From contig NC_058147.1 of the NCBI RefSeq assembly GCF_011075055.1, positions 3,596,001 through 3,660,000 of the forward strand: a stretch of 64,000 bases of DNA, in the 5' to 3' direction. Position 1 is the stretch's first letter. Each line of letters opens with the position of its first letter. The notes under the pieces are model-generated. The model did no database searches and was not told the DNA's origin. It saw nothing but the letters and a program-made list of their open reading frames with translations. Shown in pieces: positions 33,901 to 44,200 of this stretch. The translations under genes were made by a program, and so were the position numbers. Source of the stretch: Mangifera indica (Eukaryota; Streptophyta; Magnoliopsida; Sapindales; Anacardiaceae).

Positions 33901-34275
33901 AGCCAGCAGGATTCAGGCCCCTTTTCACCAGTTATATCAAAGAGAGGATTTGGAATTGGCTCAATTTTTCGTAAAGCAGCATCTGTTGCATCTGTGGCAG
34001 CAAAGCATGCGTATGCAGCTGCCTCTGCAACTTCCGAGGACGAGATGATACCCCTCAAATGTTGCCTGATGTCTATATCGTTGCCCTGGGAAAACATTGC
34101 TTATGATCTTCTGTTCAAGGTGAGATCATCATTTCACACTTTGTAGTTAATGTGGTGTTTAACTATCTGGATATGGTTTTTTGTAGTGCCATTTTTTTCA
34201 TGCATTCTCTGTGGAGTAATAATCTTTCTTCACTATGATTGCCAAATTCAGGGAAATCCTCCTGTGACGTTGTGA
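27952..34275 (+). CDS. KIAA0930-like (DUF2045) conserved eukaryotic protein
   Basis: Twelve coding exons give 392 aa: 27952-27983, 28259-28448, 28526-28600, 28967-29073, 29833-29893, 30413-30472, 30552-30626, 32696-32848, 32941-32995, 33337-33459, 33896-34119, 34252-34275. All junctions keep the frame. Intron 6 seems to use a GC donor (AAGAAG|GCAAGT). Recognisable blocks are SGFWHDLFNLYFICSKEARG, DDLLFFVRKR, VDWRRSFYLNMIAHTSFSVT, LTLFSGFVSYQMVRDAYD and PLKCCLMSISLPWENIAYDLLFKG. These match the KIAA0930 family, which is found from animals to plants and has no known biochemical role. The length fits (human about 400 aa). The Arabidopsis counterpart I recall is CW7 (At1g59520). Intron 7 (2069 bp) carries a TRIM, a hAT-like MITE and a direct duplication. 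Confidence 0.88.
30870..31530. repeat. direct repeat unit A in intron 7
   Basis: Blocks such as GCAAATACAACCAAAAGATA, AGAAATAATCCAT, ACTCTTGCC/ACTTCTGCC and TTGTCCTTCTC...TAGACCTTCA recur in the same order in 31630-31990. This unit is interrupted by the 244-bp MITE at 31167-31410. The pair could be LTRs of a defunct element or a simple tandem duplication. Limits are approximate. Confidence 0.6.
31167..31410. mobile_element. hAT-like MITE in intron 7 of the KIAA0930-like gene
   Basis: Ends are TAGAGCTGGATTTGAATCGAG and, inverted, TAGGGTTGGATTCGAATCGAG. Flanks TCTTATAC (31159-31166) and CCTTATAC (31411-31418) form an 8-bp target duplication with one mismatch. The body contains AAACGATGTTGTTTTA and AAAATGTCGTTGTTTTA, variants of the family core. 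The neighbouring repeat unit B lacks the insert and represents the empty site. Confidence 0.8.
31630..31990. repeat. direct repeat unit B in intron 7
   Basis: Collinear with unit A but without the MITE. Its right edge is interrupted by the TRIM insertion at 31993. The sequence is about as diverged from unit A as an old duplication would be. Confidence 0.6.
31993..32421 (+). mobile_element. intact TRIM (terminal-repeat retrotransposon in miniature), 429 bp
   Basis: Two 141-bp direct LTRs lie at 31993-32133 and 32281-32421. Both start TGTTACGATCC and end GGTTCGTATCA, and they differ by eye at only one base (GGGC/GGAC). Directly after the left LTR lies TGGTATCAGAGC (32136-32147), the standard primer-binding site complementary to the initiator tRNA-Met 3' end. 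A 5-bp target duplication CAATC flanks the element (31988-31992 and 32422-32426). The 147-bp internal part is GC-rich (GGCGCGGGTGGTGACGCCGG), has no coding capacity and ends GCGTGGTGGTA before the right LTR. It must have been mobilised by another element's enzymes. The near-identical LTRs indicate a recent insertion. Confidence 0.95.
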
Positions 34276-35623
34276 TTGACGTAAATAGCCACCCCTGGAA
34301 ATCGTAAAAATGGTGCACTCTCCTCCAGTAAGTGAGGGATTAGTTTTTTAACCTAAATTGTATATGGAAATTCTCTATCTAGTTTTGGTGTTTGGTCAAG
34401 CGTGTCTTTGCGCTGTTGTTGGTGGGTATTTATATTGTAATTACTGTAGTGAAATGTAGCAGTGCCAATTGTAATTGCCGATGCTCATTATCGCCTAAGC
34501 ATTAGTAATCGGAATGTCGAACTTCAGAGTAACGTAAAAATGGAAGAAGGTAATATCTCGAATTTAGCACACGAATTCCATAAAATTCCGTGCCATAGAA
34601 GGAAAAAAATAAAAATAAAAAGGAAAGAAAGGCGAAAAAGTTGCATTCACAAAGTAGCAAAGCCAAACCACGTGATACCAAAATAGAAGTTGGCGTTCTC
34701 ACACCTGTCCTCATCAGTCATGCCATGTCAATGATACTTTTAACTGAAATTGTATCAAAATGATGTGATTCTAAGAAGAATTATACCAAAATGATGGGAT
34801 TTTAGCTACATTTGTATGATATAATTCAACCAGAATTGTGTCATTTATTATAGCTAAAATTGCATCCTAATGATAACATTTCAATTGGAATTGCACTTTT
34901 ATCGTTCAGTTTCGATTGAATCACACAATTTCAGTGAAATTATGTATTAAGGATTTCAATTCTAGTTAGTGCAATTGCGGATTCAGGGCTGATGAGAGTT
35001 AAGGCTCAGGTTTGATTTTATTCAATTGAAAATAGAAATGTGAGTGATAAATTATCAAGATTGTGAAAGAAATTTAATTTGGTTGTACTTTAGTAGTGTA
35101 AATTATATTTATATATTATGTAAACTGACAAAAATAGTTTTTTGATAGTTAAAACTAAAGTTAGATTTCAACGGAAAATAATGAAAAAAATGTCATTTTT
35201 CAATTAAAAAGTGAGAATTGTAATTGGAACCAAAAGAAAAAAAAAAGGGAATTGTAATTATTCTAAAATCGTTATCGTAGTGCTTCAAAGAAAATTCCAA
35301 AAATTAAATCGAAAAACTTAATTTACTTGAAATGAAAAGATAATTAACATATATAATGCAAGATCAGTCGATGTGGATGGTAAAGCCAGGAATCTCAAAC
35401 TATATATACTTGAATTGGTCAAGTTTAGTGCGTTGCACATGAACCCAACCCGTACAGAAAGTTGTAGGCCATTAGGAGAAGATTCACTTTAATTTTTCAA
35501 TAAAATTATATATATATAAATAATAACGTGTAATTATATAATTGAATATTAGTTTATTTTTAATTTTTAATTATCTAATCAACATGTTATTATTTGTCTA
35601 CATAGTATTACTCTTAATTTTTG
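34276..35623. other. 3' flank of KIAA0930-like gene, no gene seen
   Basis: 3' UTR and AT-rich spacer. A region near 34735-34930 holds diverged reiterations of 'aattgtatca.aatgat' (for example AAATTGTATCAAAATGATG, AATTATACCAAAATGATGG), probably an old short tandem repeat. No coding sequence is supported. Confidence 0.35.
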
Positions 35624-36181
35624 GGCCAAAGGACTTATTCCCACTTAAAGTATGTTGTTTTCCTAAATTTTTCTTTATTAACTTTGAAAATCTCATTTAC
35701 TTACTATCAATATATTGACCACTTTGGATTCATAGTTCATCATGGTTTTACTTCTGGGATTTATAACTTAAAATATGTTTTAATAGTTTAAAGATCTCAT
35801 AGAGTATTTAACTAGTCAAATTCTTTCACCCCTAATCGATGTGAAATTTATAGACAGAGTACAAACAAACTCAATATCTTTTTTGTATTTTGTCGATGTG
35901 AGATTTATATAAGGATATCATAAAAAACACTATTTTTGAAAACTTGAATTAGGAGAATATTATTAGTTTTTAGGGTTTAGAGGGGAGGAGGAAATAATAA
36001 AATTAATTGACTCAATTAATTTTAATCGTTTATGTGAGTAAATGAAAATTTTAAAATTAACAGAAAAAAAAGTGAGAAAATAACAATTTTGCGGTGGGGG
36101 GGTGGGGGAGGTGGGAGGGGGAGGGCGGTGTGGTGTGTTGTTGGGTTTTGTTTTGTGGTGGAGGCAATAAGTCCTTTGGCC
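35624..36181. mobile_element. Mutator-like MITE, GGCC family, copy 3 (558 bp)
   Basis: The left end GGCCAAAGGACTTATTCCCA and right end AATAAGTCCTTTGGCC are inverted. A perfect 9-bp target duplication TAATTTTTG flanks the element (35615-35623 and 36182-36190), typical of Mutator-like elements. The right third contains a strikingly G-rich tract (36092-36130). There is no coding capacity. Confidence 0.88.
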
Positions 36182-36725
36182 TAATTTTTGTCATCAATCA
36201 ACTGTAGAACATTTGCATGGTTTCGTCCACAAAAAAACAACCATCAAAACTTACGAATAACAATTCATGCCCCCAAAACTGCTACAGAATCTTTCATTCA
36301 ATATTTTCTTATGTGTCGACGGACGGTAGCTGATTCTATTATGCTGTTGGGGCCAGATTACATAGAATTAGACACCAACATTTCACCGACAAAAGTACAC
36401 GTAAACTAAGTTTATTTGCAGTCTCAAAATATTTATTTAGTTTATTGAAGAGCTTTATTACCATCTGCATGCCTCATGAGTCATGAGACTCTGATCAACA
36501 TTACAATCCAAGTTTGCTTTTATGCTGGTTTTTGTTTGATTCTTCGTGAGTAAGTTAGCCCAACCTAACCTTCCTTCATCACAGGGCCCCCACCACTCCT
36601 TTGTTCTCCCTATAAATCCTCCTCCCTCACACTTGTTCCTTCCCTTTCCTCCTCCCTTCCTCTCTCCTGTTCAATCTTTCTTTCTCTTTTCTCGATTAAT
36701 TTGCTAGCTTTTTCATTATTTATAG
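36182..36725 (+). promoter_or_regulatory. bZIP promoter region with TATA box
   Basis: CCCTATAAATCC near 36608-36619 is a good TATA box. It lies about 110 bases before the start codon and is followed by a long CT-rich leader (CTCCTCCCTTCCTCTCTCCT). No upstream open reading frame of the sucrose-control type was recognised in the short leader. Confidence 0.6.
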
Positions 36726-37151
36726 ATGTTACTTTCTGTGGAAGATGTGTCCTTTCAATTACCGGTTCTTGAAACCGGGTTCACCTGTGATGAGGTTGAA
36801 GAACTATTGTCTCTCTTATCATCAGAAGATTCGGGTACCCCAAACTCCGGCTCGGAGGGGTCAAACCGAGAGGCCTACACAGTTGACGAGAAAAAGCGAA
36901 GGCGCATGATATCAAACCGGGAGTCAGCAAGGCGGTCCCGCTGGCGAAAGAAGAGGCATTTAGAGAACCTGACGGAGGAGTTGAACCAGTTGAAAGTACA
37001 GAACCGAGAGCTGAAAACCAAATTAAGCTGGGCTTTGAGTAAGAGTCAACTAGTATGGCGAGAGAATGAGCAGTTAACATCTGAGTTTGTAGCTCTGTGG
37101 GGAAAACTCTCCCAGTTAAACCAAATTTCAGCTGCCATGCACTCACAATAA
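36726..37151 (+). CDS. bZIP transcription factor (group S-like, bZIP4-type)
   Basis: Single exon, 141 aa. The basic region at about residues 55-75 (KKRRRMISNRESARRSRWRK) has the invariant Asn64-x7-Arg72 that contacts DNA. Heptad leucines of the zipper follow (HLENLTEELNQL ... LKTKLSWALSK ... NEQL). An acidic N-terminus (CDEVEELLSLLSSEDSG) may activate or mediate contacts. Small intronless bZIPs like this belong to the S group, which bind ACGT-core elements as homo- or heterodimers in the nucleus. Arabidopsis bZIP4 (At1g59530) is the positional counterpart I recall, between CW7-like and kinesin genes as here. The frame is intact. Confidence 0.93.
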   Translation: MLLSVEDVSFQLPVLETGFTCDEVEELLSLLSSEDSGTPNSGSEGSNREAYTVDEKKRRRMISNRESARRSRWRKKRHLENLTEELNQLKVQNRELKTKLSWALSKSQLVWRENEQLTSEFVALWGKLSQLNQISAAMHSQ

Positions 37152-38252
37152 ACCTAAAAAAACTTAGAGCTCTCTCTCTCTGTATGCATGCATGTTGGAC
37201 CAAATAGTCTCGTGGGTCCATCAAAAAATAAAATTGTTTTTTCGGAAGAAAAATGTGGTGGAATTATGAGGACAATATTAATGGTAGTTGAGCAGCAGCT
37301 AATGATTGATCATCCCATGTAAATTAATTTAGTAATTATAATCATCTTTCTATTGCCAACCAGTAAATGCGATGTTCTTTCATAATTAAGAGTCAAGATA
37401 CTACTGTTAACATCTTTTTTCCTGTCCAAAGAAGGAACAACAAAACTTCAAAGCACGTGGGGTCTTCTGCTTTGCCATGTTTTTCAAGTCTTGGCCCCAG
37501 AAATCATACTGAGATTCATGTGCCATGCGATTAAATATTTAAAGTTATTCCTTTTAGGTAAAATTTAACTGGAACTTATAATATTCAGAGGTTGTAAAAT
37601 CAATATCTTCTATTTCTTCAGAGTTCTGCATCCCATCCCAACTGGCCTAAATTGAATGCTCGGGGCACTGTAGCAGTAGGAATCTTTAAAGTTAATCTAC
37701 TTAACACGTGCATCTTTGGTTGTTGTGAATGATGGCATTTAACCACTGAAACTTGATCAGTTCAGCTTTTGTCATAAGGCTGAAAAGGTTTGGCTTAAGT
37801 TCTTTTCAGATTTGAAAATCCCTTGTAAATTGCCTTCCCTAGAATATGTGGAAGATTCAAGATTCCCTTTTGATTATCATTACAACGAGGAGTTTGAATT
37901 ATCTCTACCCGGTAATGGCAACTTTGTTGACTGTTGCAGACTGTATTGATTTTAAGCACACCTGTAATGTATATAGCTTTAAGCTCCTCCGACGAATATG
38001 GAAGAAAAGGAATGCAAAAAATGGTGTGCTACTTTCAGAATCTGGAAGTTTCAATGAACCAATTCTAGATTATCCGCACGCAGGTCAAAAAGCAAGAATA
38101 TAGTCTCCTTCCAAGACATTTTTTTATATATATTTCTTTCATTTAGGTGCTGTGCTCTAGTCAATCATGGTACAATAAAATTATATAAATTTTGTTGGAG
38201 TGGTTAACAATTTGTTTCTGAAAATTGATCTATACAATTAACTTATATTTTA
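37152..38252. other. 3' flank of bZIP gene, no further gene
   Basis: 3' UTR and spacer. A frame at 37846-38103 has no family resemblance and lacks promoter support. Confidence 0.35.
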
Positions 38253-38897
38253 GGCCAAAGGACATATTTCCACCTGAAGTTTACTCTTCCCCCAAATTCT
38301 CTCGTTTTATTTTTCAAAAACCCTTTTACTTACCTATAAACTATTCAATCGGTTATTTTTAAAGATAAAATTGTCATTTTATCAATAATATTAAAAATAA
38401 ATTTAAATTTTATCTCATTTTAAAAAAGTAACATTCCTCTTCTCCCCACTTCTCTCCAAGTTTACTTTCATTCTCAGACACCATCTCCAATGGCTTTTCT
38501 CTCTCGAGACTTTCTCTTTCTTCAATAGTCTCTCTCTTCCCATCTTTTCTTTTAGCCAGTCATCCAAGGTGAAAGACAAAACATCGCCTTCCACCTTAGA
38601 CGTCCAGCCAAAGGGAGAGTTGGAAATAAAGAAACCATTGAAAGGAGAAAAAGCCTTAAAAGGGAGAAGCTATCGAAGAATACAAAATAAATCCTAGAAG
38701 AAAAAATGTTATTTTTTAAAATTTGATCTAAAAAAAAATTATTAGTTTTTAGGGTTTATAAGAAAAAATAAAATAAAATTTTAAAACTAATAGATTTAGT
38801 TAAATTTATCCATCTATGGGTGAGTAAAATGATTTTGAAAAATAAAAGGTAAAAATTTGAAAGAGTAAATTTTGGGTGGAATATAACCTCTTCGGCC
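38253..38897. mobile_element. Mutator-like MITE, GGCC family, copy 4 (645 bp)
   Basis: The left end GGCCAAAGGACATATTTCCA and right end TTGGGTGGAATATAACCTCT, then TCGGCC, are inverted. A perfect 9-bp target duplication TATATTTTA lies at 38244-38252 and 38898-38906. The interior shares the family blocks 'atttgatctaaaaaaaaattattagtttttagggttta' and CT-rich text near 38480-38560. Confidence 0.88.
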
Positions 38898-39333
38898 TAT
38901 ATTTTAAATCTGAAGTTGACGCATGGTGTTTATGTCCCAAGGGTTGGGGCCTTACAAGTTATTTCCAGTTTTCCAGGTGCAAGGAATGGATTCAGATAAT
39001 GAGACACGTAACCCCCATCAAATCAACAAAGTATCATTTTAGAGAAAAGAAAAGAAAAGAAAAGAAAAGAAAAGGGAAGGAAAGGAAAGGGATTTGATCA
39101 TCAACCACTAAAGAAAAGAAAGATAGACATCCAATTATTTTCTACCACATAAATTTTCTTGTCATTCGAATCATTGACGTAAATGTCATTCAATGGTTGG
39201 CTCCAATGTATGATGTACTAATTGCCAGTGTGTCTCTTTTTCTTTTCTGGGAAGCTTCTCGGGAAGTTTCCCGAGAAAATATAGGAATGAAAAGAGAGCA
39301 CTAATTTCATATATCGGGCATGCATAAATTAAA
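38898..39333. other. spacer between two MULE-like MITEs, with an (AAAAG)n repeat
   Basis: Contains an AAAAG/GGAAA pentanucleotide run at about 39041-39090 and no gene. Confidence 0.5.
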
Positions 39334-40072
39334 GGCCAAAGGACTATTTCCCACCCAAAGTATGCGCATTTCCTAAGTTACTCTCTATTAATTTTGAAAA
39401 TCTTATTTATTTATTTATAAACTATTAAAATTAATTGAGTTCATCAATTATATCATTTTCTTTCATAAATCCTAAAAATTAATAATTAATAATTTCACTA
39501 TAACCTAAATTTTAAAAAACAACATTTTTTCCGCTAAGGTTTCCAATTTTCAGATCTAATTTTTCGGTGTCGTTTCTTTCTCTTCGACAATCTCCAGGCA
39601 AAGGCTCTTTCTCTCCGGTATGGTCTTCTTTCAGTGGCTCTCCTGAGAGCGATTATCGACAAAGACTCCTCATTGACAACGAAAACTCCTCGTCGACGAA
39701 GACCTCGTCTTCATTGATGACTACTCCCAGGAGAGCCGTCAGAAGAAAATCTTGTCGGAGAGGAAGCGTCATCGCCGAGAGGTTTCTAGAGAGAGAAATG
39801 GTATCGAAAAATTGGATCTGAAAATTGGAAACCCTAGGGGGAAAAATGTTGTTTTTTAAAACTTGAGTTTGAAGAAATTATTAGTTTTTAGGGTTTTGAG
39901 AGGGAAAATAAATCAAATTTAAATTTATTTTTTATAATACAGACAAAATAATAATTTTATCCTTAAAATCGTTAGTTTTAACTATGTATGAGTAGGTAAA
40001 TGAGATTTTCAAAGTTATCAAGAGAAAATTTGAGAAATGCGCATACCTTGGGTGGGAAATAGTTCTTTGGCC
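39334..40072. mobile_element. Mutator-like MITE, GGCC family, copy 5 (739 bp)
   Basis: The left end GGCCAAAGGACTATTTCCCA, then CCCAAAGTATGCGCATTTC, is mirrored by the right end GAAATGCGCATACCTTGGG and TGGGAAATAGTTCTTTGGCC. The 9-bp duplication TAAATTAAA flanks it (39325-39333 and 40073-40081). The inverted repeats are long (over 40 bp) and well preserved, making this one of the youngest copies. A short frame at 39567-39821 (Ser/Arg-rich) lies inside. It may be a captured gene fragment or chance. Confidence 0.9.
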
Positions 40073-41200
40073 TAAATTAAAAAGCCAAGGCCCACACTAG
40101 ACGGGCTTTGCCGGGCCACACCAATAGACCGTGCTGTTTTAATGGCCATCAATTGACAGGCCTTATGGGCCACGGTCTGCAAGCATGGTTTAGCTCCGTT
40201 AGATTATATTTTCAATTTTTTTTTATATTTAATTAATTTTTAATTATTAATAATTTTTATTATTTTTTAATGAATCGTAACAGGTTGGCTCACAGACTTA
40301 TCCTAAGAATCCCGATAGACCTCGTATGGTTAGTGTGCCTAACACAGTTCGTAATTTTGTGGACTATGCCCCTACAGATCGAGTTTGACTTCAGTTTGAA
40401 TAAAAAATAATTATATTTAAATTCGATTCGAATTCAACTCAAGTAAAAAGGACTCAGCTCGATTCAGTTCAAGTTTGTCTCGATTTAATAGCTTGAATCA
40501 ATAGTTTGAATTTATAATTCAATTCAACCTAAATTAATAATTCGAATATATGATTTAGATTCATGATTTATTGAAAAAATGACATTGTTTTATCTAAATA
40601 ATATTCGAAATTTTTGATTTGAAACAAACAAAACCACAAATTTGAACTTCTAATTCAAATTATGAATTCAAATCAAATCAAGTCACCAACATTTCACCGA
40701 CAATTTAAGCTAACAATTCAAATAAAACTAAGTCAAACATCTTTTAGCTAATGTTTGTCTCAATTTAAAAAACAAATCAATTTTGTTGTTCAAGTTTAGT
40801 TTAAATCTAAATTAAATAAATTTGAGTCAAATTAAATTAAATCGAACTGACTTTTGAGATCAAACTAGCTTGAATCATATCCAAACCTACAGCGAATCGA
40901 TTTTTATGGTTTTTTTCTTTATTGGCCTAATATGAGGGGGATGGGTGGCAAGGGAGGCACTAAAATATATTATTTTGAAGATGAGTTTGATATTTCACTT
41001 AAATCAGCCCAATTAACGTCCAGTCCATCTCCGCAAGTTCTACGGCCCAAATGTGCTAATAGGGTGTAATATAAAATACGCCGTCAAGGGCATTCCCGTC
41101 AATCAAAACTTTGAAATCAAATTTGCCTGGTAGCGATAGAAAGCCCGCCCAACCTGGAATTTTAAATCACAGAGTGGATAAGGCGCACAGTAAAACTGAA
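40073..41200. other. spacer and kinesin promoter, including a hAT-like relic at about 40373-40889
   Basis: The texture of 40373-40889 (TACAGATCGAGTTTGACTTC ... CATATCCAAACCTA, with AAAATGACATTGTTTTATC inside) matches the hAT-like MITE family in decayed form, without a recognisable target duplication. From about 40980 onward the sequence is probably kinesin promoter and leader. Confidence 0.45.
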
Positions 41201-44200
41201 ATGGAGAAGATCTGTGTCGCAGTGAGAGTAAGACCATCTGTCTCAGAAGAAGCCTTCCATGGAACCTTATGGAAGGTCGAAGATAATCGTGTATCTCTTC
41301 ATAGGCAAGACGGAACCCCTATATCCGGCCTCTCCTACGCTTTTGGTAATGGTTACCTGAATTTCTCCATTTTGTTCACTCATTTTCTTTGTTACCAGTT
41401 TTAATTTGTTGACTCTGTGCATGAAGATCATGTTTTCGATGAAACTTGCTCAAACGATAGAGTTTACGATCTCCTTACCAAGGACATCATTCACGCTACT
41501 ATCCAGGGTTTCAACGGTAATCTTCTTCTTTTTTGTTTTTTAATCTTCTTCAGATCGACTATGAGGTTACTGTTTTGGCCCTTTAATGACGATTCGGTTG
41601 AGAAATTTGAATTAGATTCCGATAAAGAATACTGCTTATTAGTTCCGCAATGGAGAAGATTCTGATTAAGATTCTGGTCGCTAGTTAGTCATAAATCTTA
41701 GGTCCTTGCCTAAAAGTATTGCTTAAAGTTGAGACACTTCTAGCCTTCAATCAAATGATTACTTAAATAACTATTTTGGATATATACAGGAACTGTATTT
41801 GCATATGGGCAGACCAGCAGTGGCAAGACATTCACCATGAATGGCTCCCCAACTAACCCAGGTGTCATTCCCTTGGCTGTTAAAGATATATTTGAGAAAA
41901 TACAAATGGTAACCACCAGCTATGGATGTTATTAAATTTGAAGTATAATACGTGCTCGCAATTACAAAAGCAGCAAAAATAACTTAATTAAACTTTCTTA
42001 TATTTCATATTCTCAGATTTCAGACAGGGAATTTCTGATTCGAGTTTCCTACATGGAGATTTACAATGAAGAAATTAATGATCTTTTTGCTGTAGAGAAT
42101 CAGAAATTGCAAATACATGAGAGTTTGGAGGTTTTTAGTACTATCAAAACTCTAAAATTTTTTCCCAGTAGTTTCTTTAGAATATGTAAAACAACTGATT
42201 TTCTTGTTTTCTAGCGTGGGATATTTGTTTCAGGCCTCAGGGAGGAGATTGTCAATAATGCTGATCAAGTGCTTAAGTTTATTGAGTCAGGAGAAGGTTG
42301 AAAGAATACATGAATTCGGGTCTGTTCTTTCCGTTGAATATGAATAAAACCCAGCTCATATTTATTTGGTTTATTGTAGTTAATAGGCACTTTGGTGAGA
42401 CCAACATGAATGTTCGAAGTAGCAGATCTCACACTATATTCAGAATGGTAGGTTTCTGATGTATTATTTGAGGAAAAGGCGTCATTTGTTTGTTCATTTT
42501 ATTTCACAAAATTATTTATAATTCTTCATTGTTTCATTTATATACCAGGTTATTGAAAGCAAGGGGAGGGACACCCATGATTCAAGTACTGATGCCATCC
42601 GTGTCTCAGTCCTGGTTTGTTTTTCATTCCCCATCATTGTGTCTATTTATGAAAAAAAAGAAGTATATGATAGTTGCCTTTTGTATTAGATAGTATACAA
42701 ATCAAAATTTTGTCCCACAAATATTTTTTTTCTTTGCATCTAGAATTTGGTGGATTTAGCTGGTTCAGAGAGGATTGCTAAAACTGGAGCTGATGGAGTA
42801 CGTTTAAAGGAAGGAAAGCACATAAACAAGAGCTTAATGACTCTTGGTAATGTGATTAACAAACTTAGTGATGGAGCAAAGCAGAGGTATTTGATTCTCC
42901 TGATGTAAATCATCTCATATGCTAAACAAAGATATTTATTAGAAAATTTTGCTAATGCAGGGGGCATATTCCTTATAGAGATAGTAAGTTAACTCGAATA
43001 CTTCAACCGGCATTGGGTGGTAATGCCAAAACTTCAATTATTTGCACCATAGCACCAGAAGAGGTACAATTAATTTATAGTACGGATTTTGTGTTATCTT
43101 CATTTACCACCGTTTAATTCTGAGGCGAGGAGCAAGGGGTGAGAAAAGGGTGGGCATTATATGTTCAACATGTACGTTTAATGTGGTGCATTGTGATACA
43201 TTCAGATTCATATTGAGGAAACAAAGGGAACTCTCCAGTTTGCTAGCAGAGCTAAGCGCATAACCAACTGTGCTCAAGTGAATGAGGTTAGTTCACACTG
43301 GTCAAATATGCATCTCTGTGTTTTTATAATTGGCCGGAGGATGTAGAATTTTGATGGACTTGATACTAAACCCTTTAACCACTAAAAATACTCGGTCTTA
43401 GCTGTGCAGTCTTATGGGGTTATTTTCAATTTATTGATTGTTTTATTTTCATCTTTATTACAGTATTTCATCTAGTGGACTTTGATATGAAGTGTAACCA
43501 TGGATAAATTTGTTACAGATTCTGACAGATGCAGCTTTACTGAAGCGACAGAAGTTAGAAATAGAGGAGTTACGTAGCAAACTTCAGGTGATGATCATGT
43601 AGTATCCGTTATGAACAGCAGATGAGAATACAAAACAAACTAACTTGCTCAAAGTATTATATAGGGATCTCATGCCGAGGTGTTAGAGCAAGAGATTTTG
43701 AAATTGAGGAATGACATGCTTAAGGTAAATTCTCCTTTTTAGAAACGAAGCCTGGCCCTTCTTTCGACCTTGAAGCACGATTTACATATTAAATAAACTA
43801 AATCGGGTCATCTTGAAATTACAGTATGAACTAGAACGTGAGAAGCTAGAATTGGAATTAGAAGAGGAGAGGAGATCGCACAAAGAGCGTGAGCAGCACA
43901 TCATGGAGCAACAGATGAGAATTCAAAGTCTCAGTAATCTCGTCACTTCCTCAGAGAGTAGGAGCTCATCTCAGGTATACTGATGGAGAGCAGTAGGGCT
44001 GGATTCGAGCTGAGCCGAGCTCGGCTCGCAGCCATCTCGGGCTCGGCTCGGCTTTTTAAGGGTCGGCTCGAGTTCGGCTCGAGTTCGACTCGAGCAGAAT
44101 TCGGCTCGGCTCGAGTTCGGCTAGTTTTCAGCTCGGCTCGGTAACGGCTCGGCTCGGCTCGTTTATTATATCAAAGCGACACCGTTTTGTATATATATAT

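Noticed and set aside
37846..38103. 85-codon frame downstream of the bZIP gene
   Set aside because: No recognisable motif, no splice partners, and composition like the spacer.
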